The notes beneath the pieces are model-generated. The model saw nothing but the letters and a program-made list of their open reading frames with translations. It did not search any database and was not told the DNA's origin. A stretch of DNA of 64,000 bases, taken from contig CAWHCD010000004.1 in assembly GCA_963828015.1 (NCBI GenBank), positions 682,001 through 746,000 of the forward strand, written 5' to 3'. The stretch comes from CAVPUA01 sp963828015. GTDB lineage: Bacteria > Actinomycetota > Actinomycetes > Mycobacteriales > Jatrophihabitantaceae. Positions 7,939 through 16,199 of the stretch are shown one piece after another (the first letter of the stretch is position 1; each line of letters opens with the position of its first letter). The position numbers and the translations under genes are program-made.

Positions 7939-9059
7939 GGGCGCACCGTCGGCGCGGTGATCTCGACCAGCCAGCCGCCGCCGGCCTGCGCTCCGCTGCG
8001 CACCGAGCCGCCGCAGGCCGTGAGGCGCTCAGCCATCCCGCCCAGCCCGTTCCCTGAGCCGGCGCCGGTCAGTGCGGTGTGGCCCGGGGCCGGCCCGAGA
8101 TCGCCGACGCGGACGTTGAGTCGCTCCGGCTCCCAGTCGAGGGAGATCACGACCGGCGAGCCCGGCGCGTAGCGGGCGGCGTTGGTCAGCGACTCCTGCA
8201 CGGCTCGATAGACGGCTTCCCCGACCTCATCGGTCACCTCGCCCGGTGTCCCTTGTAGGTCCAGGCGGGCCGCGCCGGGGTAGCGGGCGACCAGGCCGGG
8301 CAGCGCCTCGACATTGAGACCACCGGCGTCGCGCAACGCACCGACTGCCGATCGGGCCTCGGCCAGCCCTTCGCGAGCCAGCTCGGCCGCCCGGTCCAGC
8401 GGCGCGATGACCTCGGGTCCCGCATGGGACTTGATCGCGACCGCGCGGGTGGCCTGCAGCTGTAATGACAGGCCGGCCAGGCTGTGGGCGAGCACATCGT
8501 GCATGTCGCGGGCGATCCGGGCCCGCTCCTTCGTGGCGGCGGCTTGGGCCTCAGCGCCCCGGCTGGCCTCGAGTTCGACCAGTAGCGCACGAGCGCGATC
8601 GCGTTCCTCGACCAGCTCCTGCCGCTCGGCGCCGCGCTGGTACAGCAGCGGAATACCCGTACCGGCCAGCAACCCGGCGATGCTATGCGTGGCCCAGCCG
8701 ACCGCCAGCCCGAACGCAATGCTGAACGCGACCAGGATCGCTCGACCGCTGCGCCCGGACACCAGCGGTGCCATGCGGGAGGCCACGATCAGCACCGGTA
8801 CCTCTCCCAGCGCGTTCGGGGCCAGCAGGATCACGGCCAGGCCGGTGACGCCAGCCACGACGGCAGCGATCTGCCGGGTTCGCAGCTGCGCGGACTCGCC
8901 GTACTGCAGAGCCAGCGCCGAGACGGCCATCAGCAGGCCGGCCGCGACCTTGGTTAACGGGTGGGCGCCCGCATAGATCGCGTCCCCGACCAGCAGGCCC
9001 CATGCGATCAGCCGCCACCAGATCGGGGTACCCGAGATCCAGCTGCGCTCAGCCGTCAT
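7935..9059 (-). CDS. Sensor histidine kinase (HisKA_3 / NarX-type)
   Basis: 374 residues from the ATG at 9059; upstream codons of the longer frame are an out-of-phase reading of the preceding gene. Four or five membrane helices fill residues ~15-140, with almost no extracytoplasmic domain, as in intramembrane-sensing kinases. A coiled-coil follows, then the dimerisation box ERARIARDMHDVLAHSLAGL with phosphoacceptor H187, and an ATPase domain with NAARYAPGSP (N box) and GNGLGGMAERL (G box). The start overlaps the end of the helicase-associated gene by 11 bases, so it may be co-transcribed with it. It phosphorylates the regulator at 7282-7938. The ligand is not predictable. Confidence 0.92.
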   Translation of the reverse strand: MTAERSWISGTPIWWRLIAWGLLVGDAIYAGAHPLTKVAAGLLMAVSALALQYGESAQLRTRQIAAVVAGVTGLAVILLAPNALGEVPVLIVASRMAPLVSGRSGRAILVAFSIAFGLAVGWATHSIAGLLAGTGIPLLYQRGAERQELVEERDRARALLVELEASRGAEAQAAATKERARIARDMHDVLAHSLAGLSLQLQATRAVAIKSHAGPEVIAPLDRAAELAREGLAEARSAVGALRDAGGLNVEALPGLVARYPGAARLDLQGTPGEVTDEVGEAVYRAVQESLTNAARYAPGSPVVISLDWEPERLNVRVGDLGPAPGHTALTGAGSGNGLGGMAERLTACGGSVRSGAQAGGGWLVEITAPTVRP

Positions 9060-11433
9060 CGTCGAGCACGCTGACGGCCGTGACCCGGTGCAGCGGGTAG
9101 GACTGCAGCCGCGAGGAGGACGACTCATGCCCGCGCAGGACCCCGCCGGCCATCGAGATCGGGACGATGGTGTGCTGCGAGCCGGTGCCTTCGGCGTCGA
9201 CGTAGCCCAGCCAGATCCGGCGCCCGCCGCGGATCGCCTCACGTAACAGGCCGAGGGTCGACGCCGAGGTGATGCCCGGGATCGCCTGCCCGATCGGGGA
9301 GATGCGGCGGGAGATCTCAGCCAGCGAGTCCCCCGAGCGGATGCGCCGCACGACCTCGGCCAGGTGGACGTCGCTGTCGACGACCGGACGGGGGCGGACC
9401 AGTCGCGAGGACTGGCGAGTGGGCGCCCGCGGTGAATCGGCGGCCAGGTTCAGCACGGCGCCGTCGGCGGATTCGGCGGCGGGGGCGTATCCCGCGGCGC
9501 GCAGCTCCTCCAGGATCTGGGCGACCGGAGCGGAACTGACCACCACCGTCGGGGCCAGCCGGCGCAGCCCCAGCGACTCGGCCGCCCGCTCGTTCATCAC
9601 CCGGCTGAGCAGTCCCTCGTCGTCGCAGCGCAGATAGGCCGCGGCCGTGCCCGAGCGCAGCACCCCGTGGCGGCGGCCGACGTCATCGATCAGGTACGAC
9701 AACGCCTGCGGCACCGGGGTGGTCGAGCGCGTCGCGAAGAGCTGGGTCACCTCAGCGGCGGTCCGGCCGGCGTCCAGGGCCCGGCGAATCGTGGCCTCGG
9801 TGACCCGGTAGACGCTGGCCCCGCCCGAGGACTCGAGATCGGCCACCAGGTCGAGTTCGACGGCCAGCTCGGGAGCGGGTGGACCCGGCACGACGACCGT
9901 CAGGTCGGGCTGGACGAGGAAGGTGCTGACCGGCGCCGGCAGGGCGATCGTCAACGCCGCCTCGGTTGCCTTGGGCGAACCGGCCAGCAGCGTCCGGCCG
10001 TAGCCGGTGATGCCGCCGGCCGCGGTGATCCCGATCTGGTCGGCTTCGACCAGCAACTGCTCGGCCAGCACCCGCTGGGCGTGGGCGCGACGGGGTGACT
10101 CCCAGGCCAGGCGCTCCAGTACGGCGGGGGTGTCACGGGGGCGCTCGCCGGGCGCCATGGCCGCCAGCACGGTGAGCAGGTTGCGACGCAGGCCGATGAT
10201 CGTGCCGCGCTCGGCATCCGGGCTCAGCGCGTTGATGACCTTCTCGCGTTCATCGCGCTGTCCGACCAGACTCGGTTGACGCGACATACCCAGCCAGGCC
10301 TGAGCCAAGGGCACCCACCGCTCGGCCGGGTCATGCGCCCGCCACACGTCGAACTCCGAGGTGGGCAGGAAGGCGGGGTCGACCGAGTTGGTCGATGTGA
10401 GCAGCCCGGCCGCGACGGCGACCTCGACCACCAGTGCCGCCGTGGACTCGGTGACGTCGAGCTGACGGGCGGTGCGGCGCAGCTCGCGGATGCCGATACC
10501 GCCCCCGCGCAGGACGGCGGCCGGATGCCGAGCCCACTCCTCGGCCAGTCCTTCGGTGAGCCGCAGCAGGTCCAGGACGGCCGTCGTGCCGGCTCGATCG
10601 GCCTCGGCCGGCGTGCGCGGCAACGCGGCGACCGGCGGCGGGCTCGGCCAGACGTCGGCCAACGGCCGCTCTCCGCGCAGCAGCAGCGCGACCTCACGGG
10701 GCAGTTCGACGGTGCGTGAATCGATCGGGACGAGCAGCCCGCGCGCCACCAGCCGCACCGCCGCTGACGAGTCGTCGGCGCCGGCCCCCTGTGCATCGCG
10801 GATCAGGCCGACCGGCGGCCCGGCGGCCAGCCGCTCGAGCACGTGCCGCTCGTCGGGGTCGCAGGCGGCGATGAGTTCGGGCAGCCGGGGGAGCAGCTCG
10901 GCCAGGACGGCCTGCGAGGACGCCGGCTGAGTCGCGGGTGGGCGGCCCAGTGCGCGCAGAACGGGGGCCAGGACCACGTCGGACACGGGCCGGAACAGGG
11001 TCGCGGCCGGTCGACCGAGGCGGGCCGGATACGGGCCGAGGGCATCGGCGGTGCCCGATACCAGGTGCAGGTGTTGCTCATCGCCCCAGAGCAGCGCCCG
11101 GGTCAGCAGTTCCTCGACGACGTCGTTCAGCTCGACCGCAGGCAGCAGCGCGGCTGCGGACTCCACGTCGACCCGATTGTCGGTCGCGCTGAGGACGAAG
11201 GCCTCCAGGGTGCGCAGCTGCCAGGCGTTCAGTCCGTCGACCGCGCGCTGCAGGGAGCTGCGCACGCTGATGCGACTGGAGAGCGTGGCGAAATCACTCG
11301 GCGCCGGCAGTCCGAGATCTGGACGCAGACGCAGCAGCATGGTGAGTTGTTCGTCGGTGCGGTGGCGCAGCCAGTCAGCCAGAGAGGCCGGCCGACTCGT
11401 TGCCGATTCCGCTCGTGCGGTGGAACCCGGCAT
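9049..11433 (-). CDS. Helicase-associated (XPB/Ssl2-like) domain protein
   Basis: 794 residues without Walker motifs. The C-terminal ~230 residues resemble the helicase-conserved domain found in XPB/Ssl2-type proteins (LVQPDLTVVVPGPP, SYLIDDVGRRHG, YLRCDDEG), and the extreme C-terminus holds a WYL-like stretch (IWLGYVDAEGTGSQHTIVPIS). The N-terminal region is largely alpha-helical with predicted winged-helix character (NAWQLRTLEAFVL). The mycobacterial homologue lies beside the XPB helicase, so it is probably a partner of the XPB protein at 4871-6529 in DNA repair or transcription-coupled work; this is inference. Co-directional with the kinase/regulator genes below it and closely following the small gene at 11445. 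Confidence 0.88.
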   Translation of the reverse strand: MPGSTARAESATSRPASLADWLRHRTDEQLTMLLRLRPDLGLPAPSDFATLSSRISVRSSLQRAVDGLNAWQLRTLEAFVLSATDNRVDVESAAALLPAVELNDVVEELLTRALLWGDEQHLHLVSGTADALGPYPARLGRPAATLFRPVSDVVLAPVLRALGRPPATQPASSQAVLAELLPRLPELIAACDPDERHVLERLAAGPPVGLIRDAQGAGADDSSAAVRLVARGLLVPIDSRTVELPREVALLLRGERPLADVWPSPPPVAALPRTPAEADRAGTTAVLDLLRLTEGLAEEWARHPAAVLRGGGIGIRELRRTARQLDVTESTAALVVEVAVAAGLLTSTNSVDPAFLPTSEFDVWRAHDPAERWVPLAQAWLGMSRQPSLVGQRDEREKVINALSPDAERGTIIGLRRNLLTVLAAMAPGERPRDTPAVLERLAWESPRRAHAQRVLAEQLLVEADQIGITAAGGITGYGRTLLAGSPKATEAALTIALPAPVSTFLVQPDLTVVVPGPPAPELAVELDLVADLESSGGASVYRVTEATIRRALDAGRTAAEVTQLFATRSTTPVPQALSYLIDDVGRRHGVLRSGTAAAYLRCDDEGLLSRVMNERAAESLGLRRLAPTVVVSSAPVAQILEELRAAGYAPAAESADGAVLNLAADSPRAPTRQSSRLVRPRPVVDSDVHLAEVVRRIRSGDSLAEISRRISPIGQAIPGITSASTLGLLREAIRGGRRIWLGYVDAEGTGSQHTIVPISMAGGVLRGHESSSSRLQSYPLHRVTAVSVLDDDG

Positions 11434-11444
11434 GGTCCCTCGCG

Positions 11445-11639
11445 CTATACGCCCGCGAGGTTCGGGCGATCCTCGGGTCCGGGGTGGACGTAGCCCAGGG
11501 TCTCGACCGGCAGCGGAAACTCGAGGTGGTCGCCGAACGGGGACATCGAGCCCGCGTCGCGGGTGATGGACGAGACGTGAAAGGACGGTGCCTGCTCGAG
11601 GCGGTAGAGCTCTGGCAGGTTCGGGTCCGGGTCGGTCAT
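11445..11639 (-). CDS. Small conserved-looking protein of unknown function
   Basis: 64 residues starting MTDPDPNLPELYRLEQAPSF, soluble, with no transmembrane segment and no motif I recognise. The last third (FPLPVETLGYVHPGP) is proline-rich. It lies 11 bases upstream of the helicase-associated gene on the same strand, so it is probably the first gene of that transcript. An ATG start is present at 11639. Support is positional: codon use looks coding and nothing else occupies the interval. Confidence 0.6.
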   Translation of the reverse strand: MTDPDPNLPELYRLEQAPSFHVSSITRDAGSMSPFGDHLEFPLPVETLGYVHPGPEDRPNLAGV

Positions 11640-11715
11640 CGAGGTCTACCCCTTCGAAAAAGTCTTCGTGACGAACGACCAGTCTCCCACGCGGGGCCCC
11701 TGGGTCGACGGGTGA

Positions 11716-11931
11716 TCACGCATCCAGTTCACGCAGGGCCTGCCGCTGATCGGCGCGCCCCTGCCCCAACGAGGCGCCAATGGCCAGCGCGAAGCCGATC
11801 GGTGCGCTCAGACAGGCCAGATTCAGCCAGAGCGGTGAGTTGTGGTTGCCGGCGAAGAACGCGATGACGTCGACGGCGATGAACACGACGCCGATTCCGA
11901 ACAGGGCCAGTCCGACGGGAACGATGCGCAC
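11716..11931 (-). CDS. Small membrane protein, two helices
   Basis: 71 residues: helix one at ~4-27 (VGLALFGIGVVFIAVDVIAFF), a short loop with NHNSPLW, helix two at ~33-54, then a charged cytoplasmic tail (RADQRQALRELDA). No family recognised. ATG at 11931. It is separated by 76 bases from the gene at 11445-11639 and is divergent from the cold-shock gene. Confidence 0.6.
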   Translation of the reverse strand: MRIVPVGLALFGIGVVFIAVDVIAFFAGNHNSPLWLNLACLSAPIGFALAIGASLGQGRADQRQALRELDA

Positions 11932-12010
11932 GATTTCAGTATCCCCGACGCTTTTCGATCCGCGAATCTGCTATGCGCCCGGCCACCTTCGTGAGTACGG
12001 TAGGGCACGC

Positions 12011-12036
12011 AGCACCGCGGTCTGCGGTGTTTTTTT
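12011..12036 (+). terminator. Hairpin plus seven-T run in the leader of the cold-shock gene
   Basis: AGCACCGC (12011-12018) pairs with GCGGTGTT (12024-12031) around a five-base loop and is followed by seven consecutive T (12030-12036). This is the shape of an intrinsic terminator, 33 bases before the cold-shock GTG at 12070. No plus-strand gene lies upstream, so it would act inside the cold-shock mRNA leader, as an attenuator or structural leader element. Confidence 0.55.
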
Positions 12037-12069
12037 GTGCGCGACGATTGTCATGAACGAGGAGTTACG

Positions 12070-12447
12070 GTGCCCAGCGGCAAGGTCAAGTGGTTCAACG
12101 CGGAAAAGGGCTTCGGCTTTCTCGCCGACGACGAAGGCACCGACGTCTTCGTCCACAAGGACGCGTTGCCGGCCGGGGTCGAGGAACTCAAGCCGGGCCA
12201 GCGGGTCGAGTTCGGCATCGTGCAGGGGCGCAAGGGCAGCCAGGCGCTGTCGGTTCGCATTCTCGACCCGGTGCCGTCGGTGGCCCGGGCGGCACGCAAG
12301 CCGGCCGATGAGATGGCCCCGCTCGTCGAGGACCTGATCAAACTGCTCGACTCGGTCGGCAATAGCCTGCGCCGCGGCCGCTATCCGGACGATTCCCGCA
12401 AGGTCGCCGGTCTGCTGCGCGCGTTCGCCGACAACCTCGAGGGCTGA
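12070..12447 (+). CDS. Cold-shock domain protein with C-terminal extension
   Basis: 125 residues. The N-terminal ~67 residues are a cold-shock domain: GKVKWFNAEKGFGFL (RNP1, KGFGFL) and DVFVHKDAL (RNP2, DVFVH), which bind single-stranded RNA/DNA. A ~55-residue C-terminal helical extension (DEMAPLVEDLIKLLDSVGNSL, then DSRKVAGLLRAFADNLEG) is longer than in CspA (about 70 aa). GTG at 12070 is chosen because ACGAGGAG ends six bases upstream; the ATG-like reading from 12037 adds codons with no family match. The 5' leader carries a hairpin and T-run. Convergent with mqnD; in Streptomyces a cold-shock gene also sits beside the futalosine genes, as I recall. Confidence 0.92.
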   Translation: MPSGKVKWFNAEKGFGFLADDEGTDVFVHKDALPAGVEELKPGQRVEFGIVQGRKGSQALSVRILDPVPSVARAARKPADEMAPLVEDLIKLLDSVGNSLRRGRYPDDSRKVAGLLRAFADNLEG

Positions 12448-12510
12448 GCACCGCACCTCGGCCGGCCTCGGCCCGCCCGTTCCTGACCGTTCCGCGACCG
12501 TCCAATCCGC

Positions 12511-12576
12511 CGAGTGGGCACTAACTGCCCGAGTGGTCGGCTATATGCGCCCACTCGGCGTTTTATCGCCCACTCG
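12511..12576. repeat. Four-box CGAGTGG inverted repeat, copy 2 (likely bidirectional terminator)
   Basis: Boxes CGAGTGG at 12511 and 12530, CCACTCG at 12551 and 12570: same order and same 19/21/19 start-to-start spacing as copy 1 at 7202. Spacers differ (first spacer 6 of 12 bases identical), and the inner arms have one mismatch (GTGGTCG against CGCCCAC). GCGTTTTAT follows the third box as in copy 1. It lies between the convergent cold-shock and mqnD genes. Confidence 0.85.
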
Positions 12577-12600
12577 CGGAGGGAGAACGGGGGGCGGCCT

Positions 12601-13419
12601 TCACCGCAGGGCCGGGTTGGACGGGGTCAGTCCAGCCTTGAACGCCCGGTCGAGCAGGGCCGATGCCGCTCCGAAGCCCTCGTCGCCCAGGTCGCGGGTG
12701 AACTCGTTGACGTAGAGCGCGATGTGCTGCGCCTGCACGTCGGGTGACATCTCGTCTGCGTGGGCGGCGATGTAGTCGCGCGAGTCGTCGGGATTGGCCC
12801 AGGCGTGCTCGACCGAGGCCCGGATGGTCGCCGCGAGCGCCCCGGCGTCCAAGGAGCGCCGAGCCAGGATCGCTCCGAGCGGAATGGGCAGCCCGGTGTC
12901 GGCCTCCCACCACTGCCCGAGGTCGGCCAGCGCGGTCAAGCCGTAGTTGGCGTAGGTGAACCGGGCTTCGTGGATCACCAGGCCGGCGTCGTACCGGCCG
13001 TCGCGCACGGCCGGCATGATCGAGGCGAAGGGCACGACATCGATGCGCTTCGGACGCTGCCCCGCCGACCACAACCGCATGAGCAGGTAGGCCGTCGAGC
13101 GCTCGCTCGGGACCGCCACGGTCCGTCCGTCCAGTGAATCGATGCCACCGGCGGTCAGCACCAGGGGGCCGCAGCCGCGTCCTAGTGCCCCGCCGCACGG
13201 CAGCAGCCGGTAGTCGCCCAGCAGCCAGGGCAGTGCCGCGAAGGAGACCTTCGCGACGTCATAGGCGCCCTGCTCGGTGGCCGTATTGGTGATGTCGACG
13301 TCGGCGAAGGTGACGTCGAGCGGCGGCCCGTCAACGAGCCCGTGGGTCCAGGCGTGGAAGACGAACGTGTCGTTCGGGCACGGCGAGAAGGCGATGGAAA
13401 GAGGATCGGTGGCGCTCAT
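12601..13419 (-). CDS. mqnD: 1,4-dihydroxy-6-naphthoate synthase (futalosine pathway)
   Basis: 272 residues, the usual length. The start IAFSPCPNDTFVFHAW is the signature N-terminus of MqnD, a periplasmic-binding-protein fold enzyme that turns cyclic dehypoxanthine futalosine into 1,4-dihydroxy-6-naphthoate for menaquinone. Other matching stretches are DVAKVSFAALPWLL, GCGPLV and LVIHEARFTYANYGL. ATG at 13419. It follows mqnB by six bases on the same strand, an operon of two pathway steps. This means menaquinone is made from chorismate by the futalosine route rather than by MenFDHCEB; chorismate is also used by the fused gene at 17238-19127. MqnA, MqnC and MqnE are outside the window. Confidence 0.94.
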   Translation of the reverse strand: MSATDPLSIAFSPCPNDTFVFHAWTHGLVDGPPLDVTFADVDITNTATEQGAYDVAKVSFAALPWLLGDYRLLPCGGALGRGCGPLVLTAGGIDSLDGRTVAVPSERSTAYLLMRLWSAGQRPKRIDVVPFASIMPAVRDGRYDAGLVIHEARFTYANYGLTALADLGQWWEADTGLPIPLGAILARRSLDAGALAATIRASVEHAWANPDDSRDYIAAHADEMSPDVQAQHIALYVNEFTRDLGDEGFGAASALLDRAFKAGLTPSNPALR

Positions 13420-13425
13420 CGTCGT

Positions 13426-14022
13426 TCATTCAACTCCGAGTTGGGTCACCGCGACGCCGAGGGCCGCCAGCGCCGGACCGATCTGCCAGCTCGAACGATC
13501 CCGCGGCCCGACCGCGTTGCTGATCGCGCGGATCTCGCCGAACGCCACCCCGGCACTGACTGCGGCCGCGGCCACCCCGGCGCCCTCCATCGCCTCGGCG
13601 AGCGCGCCCGGATAGCGGGTGCGAAGTTCGGCCGCGGTGGCCGCGGATCCGGTCACGGTGCTGACGGTGAGGATCGTGCCGACCGGGACACCGAGCCGAC
13701 CGTAGACGCCCGGGTCGACGTCGTACTGACTGCGGCCGAAGCCCAGGGTTTCGATCGGAGCGAACCCCTCGGGCGTCTCGGCGCCGAGATCGGCAAAGAC
13801 GATCGAATCGGCGGCCACGACCGAACCGAGGGGGGCACCGGGAAATCCACCCCCGATGCCGGCGCTGATCACCCGGTCGTAGCTGCCGGCGCCCAGGGCC
13901 CGGGCCGTGGCTGCGGCCGCTTCAGCCGGACCCACGCCGCCGACGATGACCTGCAGCCCGGGCCGGGTCGCGATCGCATCGCGTTCGGCCGCGACGGCGG
14001 TCACGATCAGCAGCCGGCTCAC
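13426..14022 (-). CDS. mqnB: Futalosine hydrolase
   Basis: 198 residues, nucleoside phosphorylase/hydrolase fold. Visible: RLLIVTAVAAERDAI at the N-terminus, VISAGIGGGFPGAPLGSVV (nucleoside-binding glycine stretch), AEAMEGAGVAAAAVSAGV with the glutamate that binds ribose hydroxyls, and EIRAISNAVGPRD. It cleaves futalosine or dehypoxanthine futalosine to release hypoxanthine. The GTG at 14022 gives the expected start VSRLLIV; the longer frame to 14127 reads the preceding lipoprotein gene out of phase. Oddly, the lipoprotein frame continues for ~100 bases into this gene. Six bases separate it from mqnD. Confidence 0.92.
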   Translation of the reverse strand: MSRLLIVTAVAAERDAIATRPGLQVIVGGVGPAEAAAATARALGAGSYDRVISAGIGGGFPGAPLGSVVAADSIVFADLGAETPEGFAPIETLGFGRSQYDVDPGVYGRLGVPVGTILTVSTVTGSAATAAELRTRYPGALAEAMEGAGVAAAAVSAGVAFGEIRAISNAVGPRDRSSWQIGPALAALGVAVTQLGVE

Positions 14023-14488
14023 GCGGTGTTGACGTGAAGTTGACCTCGATATCCCACTCACCAGTCGCGGACTGGCCGCTGAAGGACTGCACCGCGAGGT
14101 GGTAGCCCCGGAGCTGTCCAGCGGCACCGAGCACCCGGACGGCGTGCGTGTTGGTGACTACGGCGGAGCTAGCGTAGTCGATGGTGGTGACGGTGCCGGC
14201 GCTGTCCAGGGTGAACGCGGTGACCGCCCAGTGCCCGTCGGCGACGTCCTTGGGCACGTCGACGACGATCGTCGAGCCGGCGTTACGTCGGTCGATCGAC
14301 TTCCTGCCACATTCGGAGGTACGGCAAGTGTTGGCGTTGCCGTCGAAGCAGTACTTGGCCGGGGCGACCTGGATCGCCGTCTGTCCGCTGAACACGGTGA
14401 TGTTCGGCGTCGGCTTGCTGCAGCCGGTGAGCAGGGCGGCAGCGGCGGCGAGGCCGAGGGCGGCGACGGCGAGACGGCGGCGCGACAT
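13922..14488 (-). CDS. Putative lipoprotein (DUF2771-like), overlapping mqnB
   Basis: 188 residues as an open frame. The N-terminus MSRRRLAVAALGLAAAAALL followed by TGCSKP is a lipoprotein signal peptide with lipobox LTGC. The body has two CxxxxC-like cysteine positions (YCFDGNANTC, SECGRK) and ends in beta-rich sequence GEWDIEVNFTSTP, as in secreted DUF2771-type proteins found beside futalosine genes in actinobacteria; this family call is tentative. From ~residue 155 the frame runs ~100 bases into mqnB, giving an arginine-rich tail that looks like out-of-phase mqnB. The natural end is probably near 14020, so either the overlap is real or a frameshift removed the stop. Confidence 0.7.
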   Translation of the reverse strand: MSRRRLAVAALGLAAAAALLTGCSKPTPNITVFSGQTAIQVAPAKYCFDGNANTCRTSECGRKSIDRRNAGSTIVVDVPKDVADGHWAVTAFTLDSAGTVTTIDYASSAVVTNTHAVRVLGAAGQLRGYHLAVQSFSGQSATGEWDIEVNFTSTPREPAADRDRRRGRTRCDRDPARAAGHRRRRGSG

Positions 14489-14507
14489 TGATCTCCCGAG
14501 TTCGGTC

Positions 14508-16149
14508 TTACGGTGATTGGCCGCTCGCCAGGTTACCGGGGGATTCGGGCCGCTCTGGCGTCGATGTGCCCTGGTTCATGACTCGATTGCGCAACAGCAG
14601 CAGGACCGCCACCACCAGACCGACCGCACCGCTGATCCAGAAGCCGAGGCTGCCGTTGTGGGCGGGCAGGATGCAACCGATGGCCGCGCCGACCACCCAG
14701 GCCAACTGCAGGAACGTCTCCGAGCGCGCGAATGCGCTCGAGCGCAGGGTCTCGGGAACGTCGCGCTGGATCACCGCGTCCAGCGCGATCTTGGAGATCG
14801 AGTTGCGCGGTCGCGACGATCAACATGCCGACCACGGCGAAATCGATGCTGAAGACAAGCGCGCAGAGCGTGGCCCCGACTCCGGCGATGCCGACCGAGA
14901 AACTGATGACCCGCTCGGGCCGGGCCAGTTTCAGCCGGGCGCCCAGGGCGGTGCCGAGGAAGTTGCCGACGCCGGCGGCACCCACGACCACGCCGAGAGC
15001 GACGGCGGCCTCGAGTCCGTGACGCGTGGACTCGATCCAGAAGGCCATGAAGATCGTGAGGTACCCGGACATGAAGCGCAGCGCCGATTCACCCTGCAGC
15101 GAGATGATCACCGCCGGCTCGAAGCCGCGCTGGGCCCACGCCATGATGCGGCGCACGGGCGCGACCTTGGGCTGTGAGCGGGGCCGCGAGTGCTCCTCCG
15201 GGTGCCGTGGTGCCGGCTGGCTCGAATCGACCTGTTTCGGCAGCCGGAAGGCGAAGAAGGCGCAGGTGGCGAAGGCCACCGCGGTGACGAGCAAGCCGGT
15301 CGTTGCGCCGGCCAGCTTGATGACCACCCCGACGAACGCACCGCCGGCCAGCGCGGCGGCGAGGCCGAACACGGTCAGCCGGGCGTTGGCCTCGACCAGG
15401 GTCATCTCACTCGGCACCAGCCTGGGCGCGGCCGCGCCACGGACGACGCTGTAGGCCTTGGACAGCACCAGCGAGCCGAGCGCGCAGGGGTAGAGCACGA
15501 GCAGGTCGGTGGCGTGCGCGGCCATCACCACGGCCAGGATCGCCCGCCCGATCGCCGAGCCGGCCATCGCCCACCGACGCCCGTGCTGCAGGCGGTCCAG
15601 CGCCGGCCCGATGATCGGGGCGACGATCGCGAACGGGGCCATCGTGACCAGCAGGTACAGCAGCACGTTGCCGCGTTGCGCGTGCGTCGAGGCGCCGAAG
15701 AAGACCGTGCTGGCCAGCGCGACCGTGATCATCGCGTCGGTGCCGTAGGAGAGCACCTGGTTCCAGATCAGCGCCGTCAGGCCGGATTCGTGCGCGCCGT
15801 TGGCCTTGCTGGCCGCGATGACCTTGGCGGTGAGCAGCTTGGCCGCCCGTCCGGTGCCGACCGCGGCCCGCGACCCCACTCCGCGCACGGGTGGCGCCTC
15901 GGCCGGCCCGGCCTGGCCCGAGTGATAGGTGTTCGCGCCGAACGCGTCGGGGGGCGGCGCGCCGTACGACGGCGGTGGCCCGTACTGAGGCGGTGGCCCG
16001 TACTGAGGCGGCGGGTACGGGGGTGGTGGCGCGTACTGCGGGGGCGGCGGCGGTGGGGCCGGCCGGTTCGCGGAGGCAGGCTGATGGCTGGTGTTGCCAG
16101 ACGTGGAGAACCGCTTGCGCGGTGGCCCACCCTGCCCATCTCGTGCCAT
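14508..16149 (-). pseudogene. MFS transporter with proline-rich N-terminus, interrupted by a frameshift
   Basis: Two frames together make one transporter of ~545 residues. Residues from ATG 16149 give a ~90-residue cytoplasmic leader rich in PPPQYG units, then about ten membrane helices (e.g. GPALDRLQHGRRWAM, SKAYSVVRGAAAPRLVPSEMTLVEANARL). After VGMLIVATA, near 14804-14809, the frame breaks; skipping one base restores NSISKIALDAVIQRDVPETL and LQLAWVVGAAIGCILP through to 14508. The rejoined sequence reads like an intact family member, so either a single-base insertion inactivated the gene recently or the sequence has an error. Substrate unknown. It is divergent from the DUF3027 gene with ~50 bases between starts. 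Confidence 0.8.
15971..16006 (-). repeat. Two perfect tandem 18-bp units inside the proline-rich leader
   Basis: Two identical 18-base copies (15971-15988 and 15989-16006) encode the QYGPPP unit on the minus strand. Degenerate further units flank them. A coding repeat prone to unit gain or loss. Confidence 0.8.
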
Positions 16150-16199
16150 AGGGACAATCCTGCCGCATGGCTTGGCCAACCGTCGGTCACAATAGAGCC

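Noticed and set aside
15960..16060. Proline codon repeats considered as a CRISPR-like array
   Set aside because: Only two exact 18-base copies, no spacer structure, and coding in frame for QYGPPP units.
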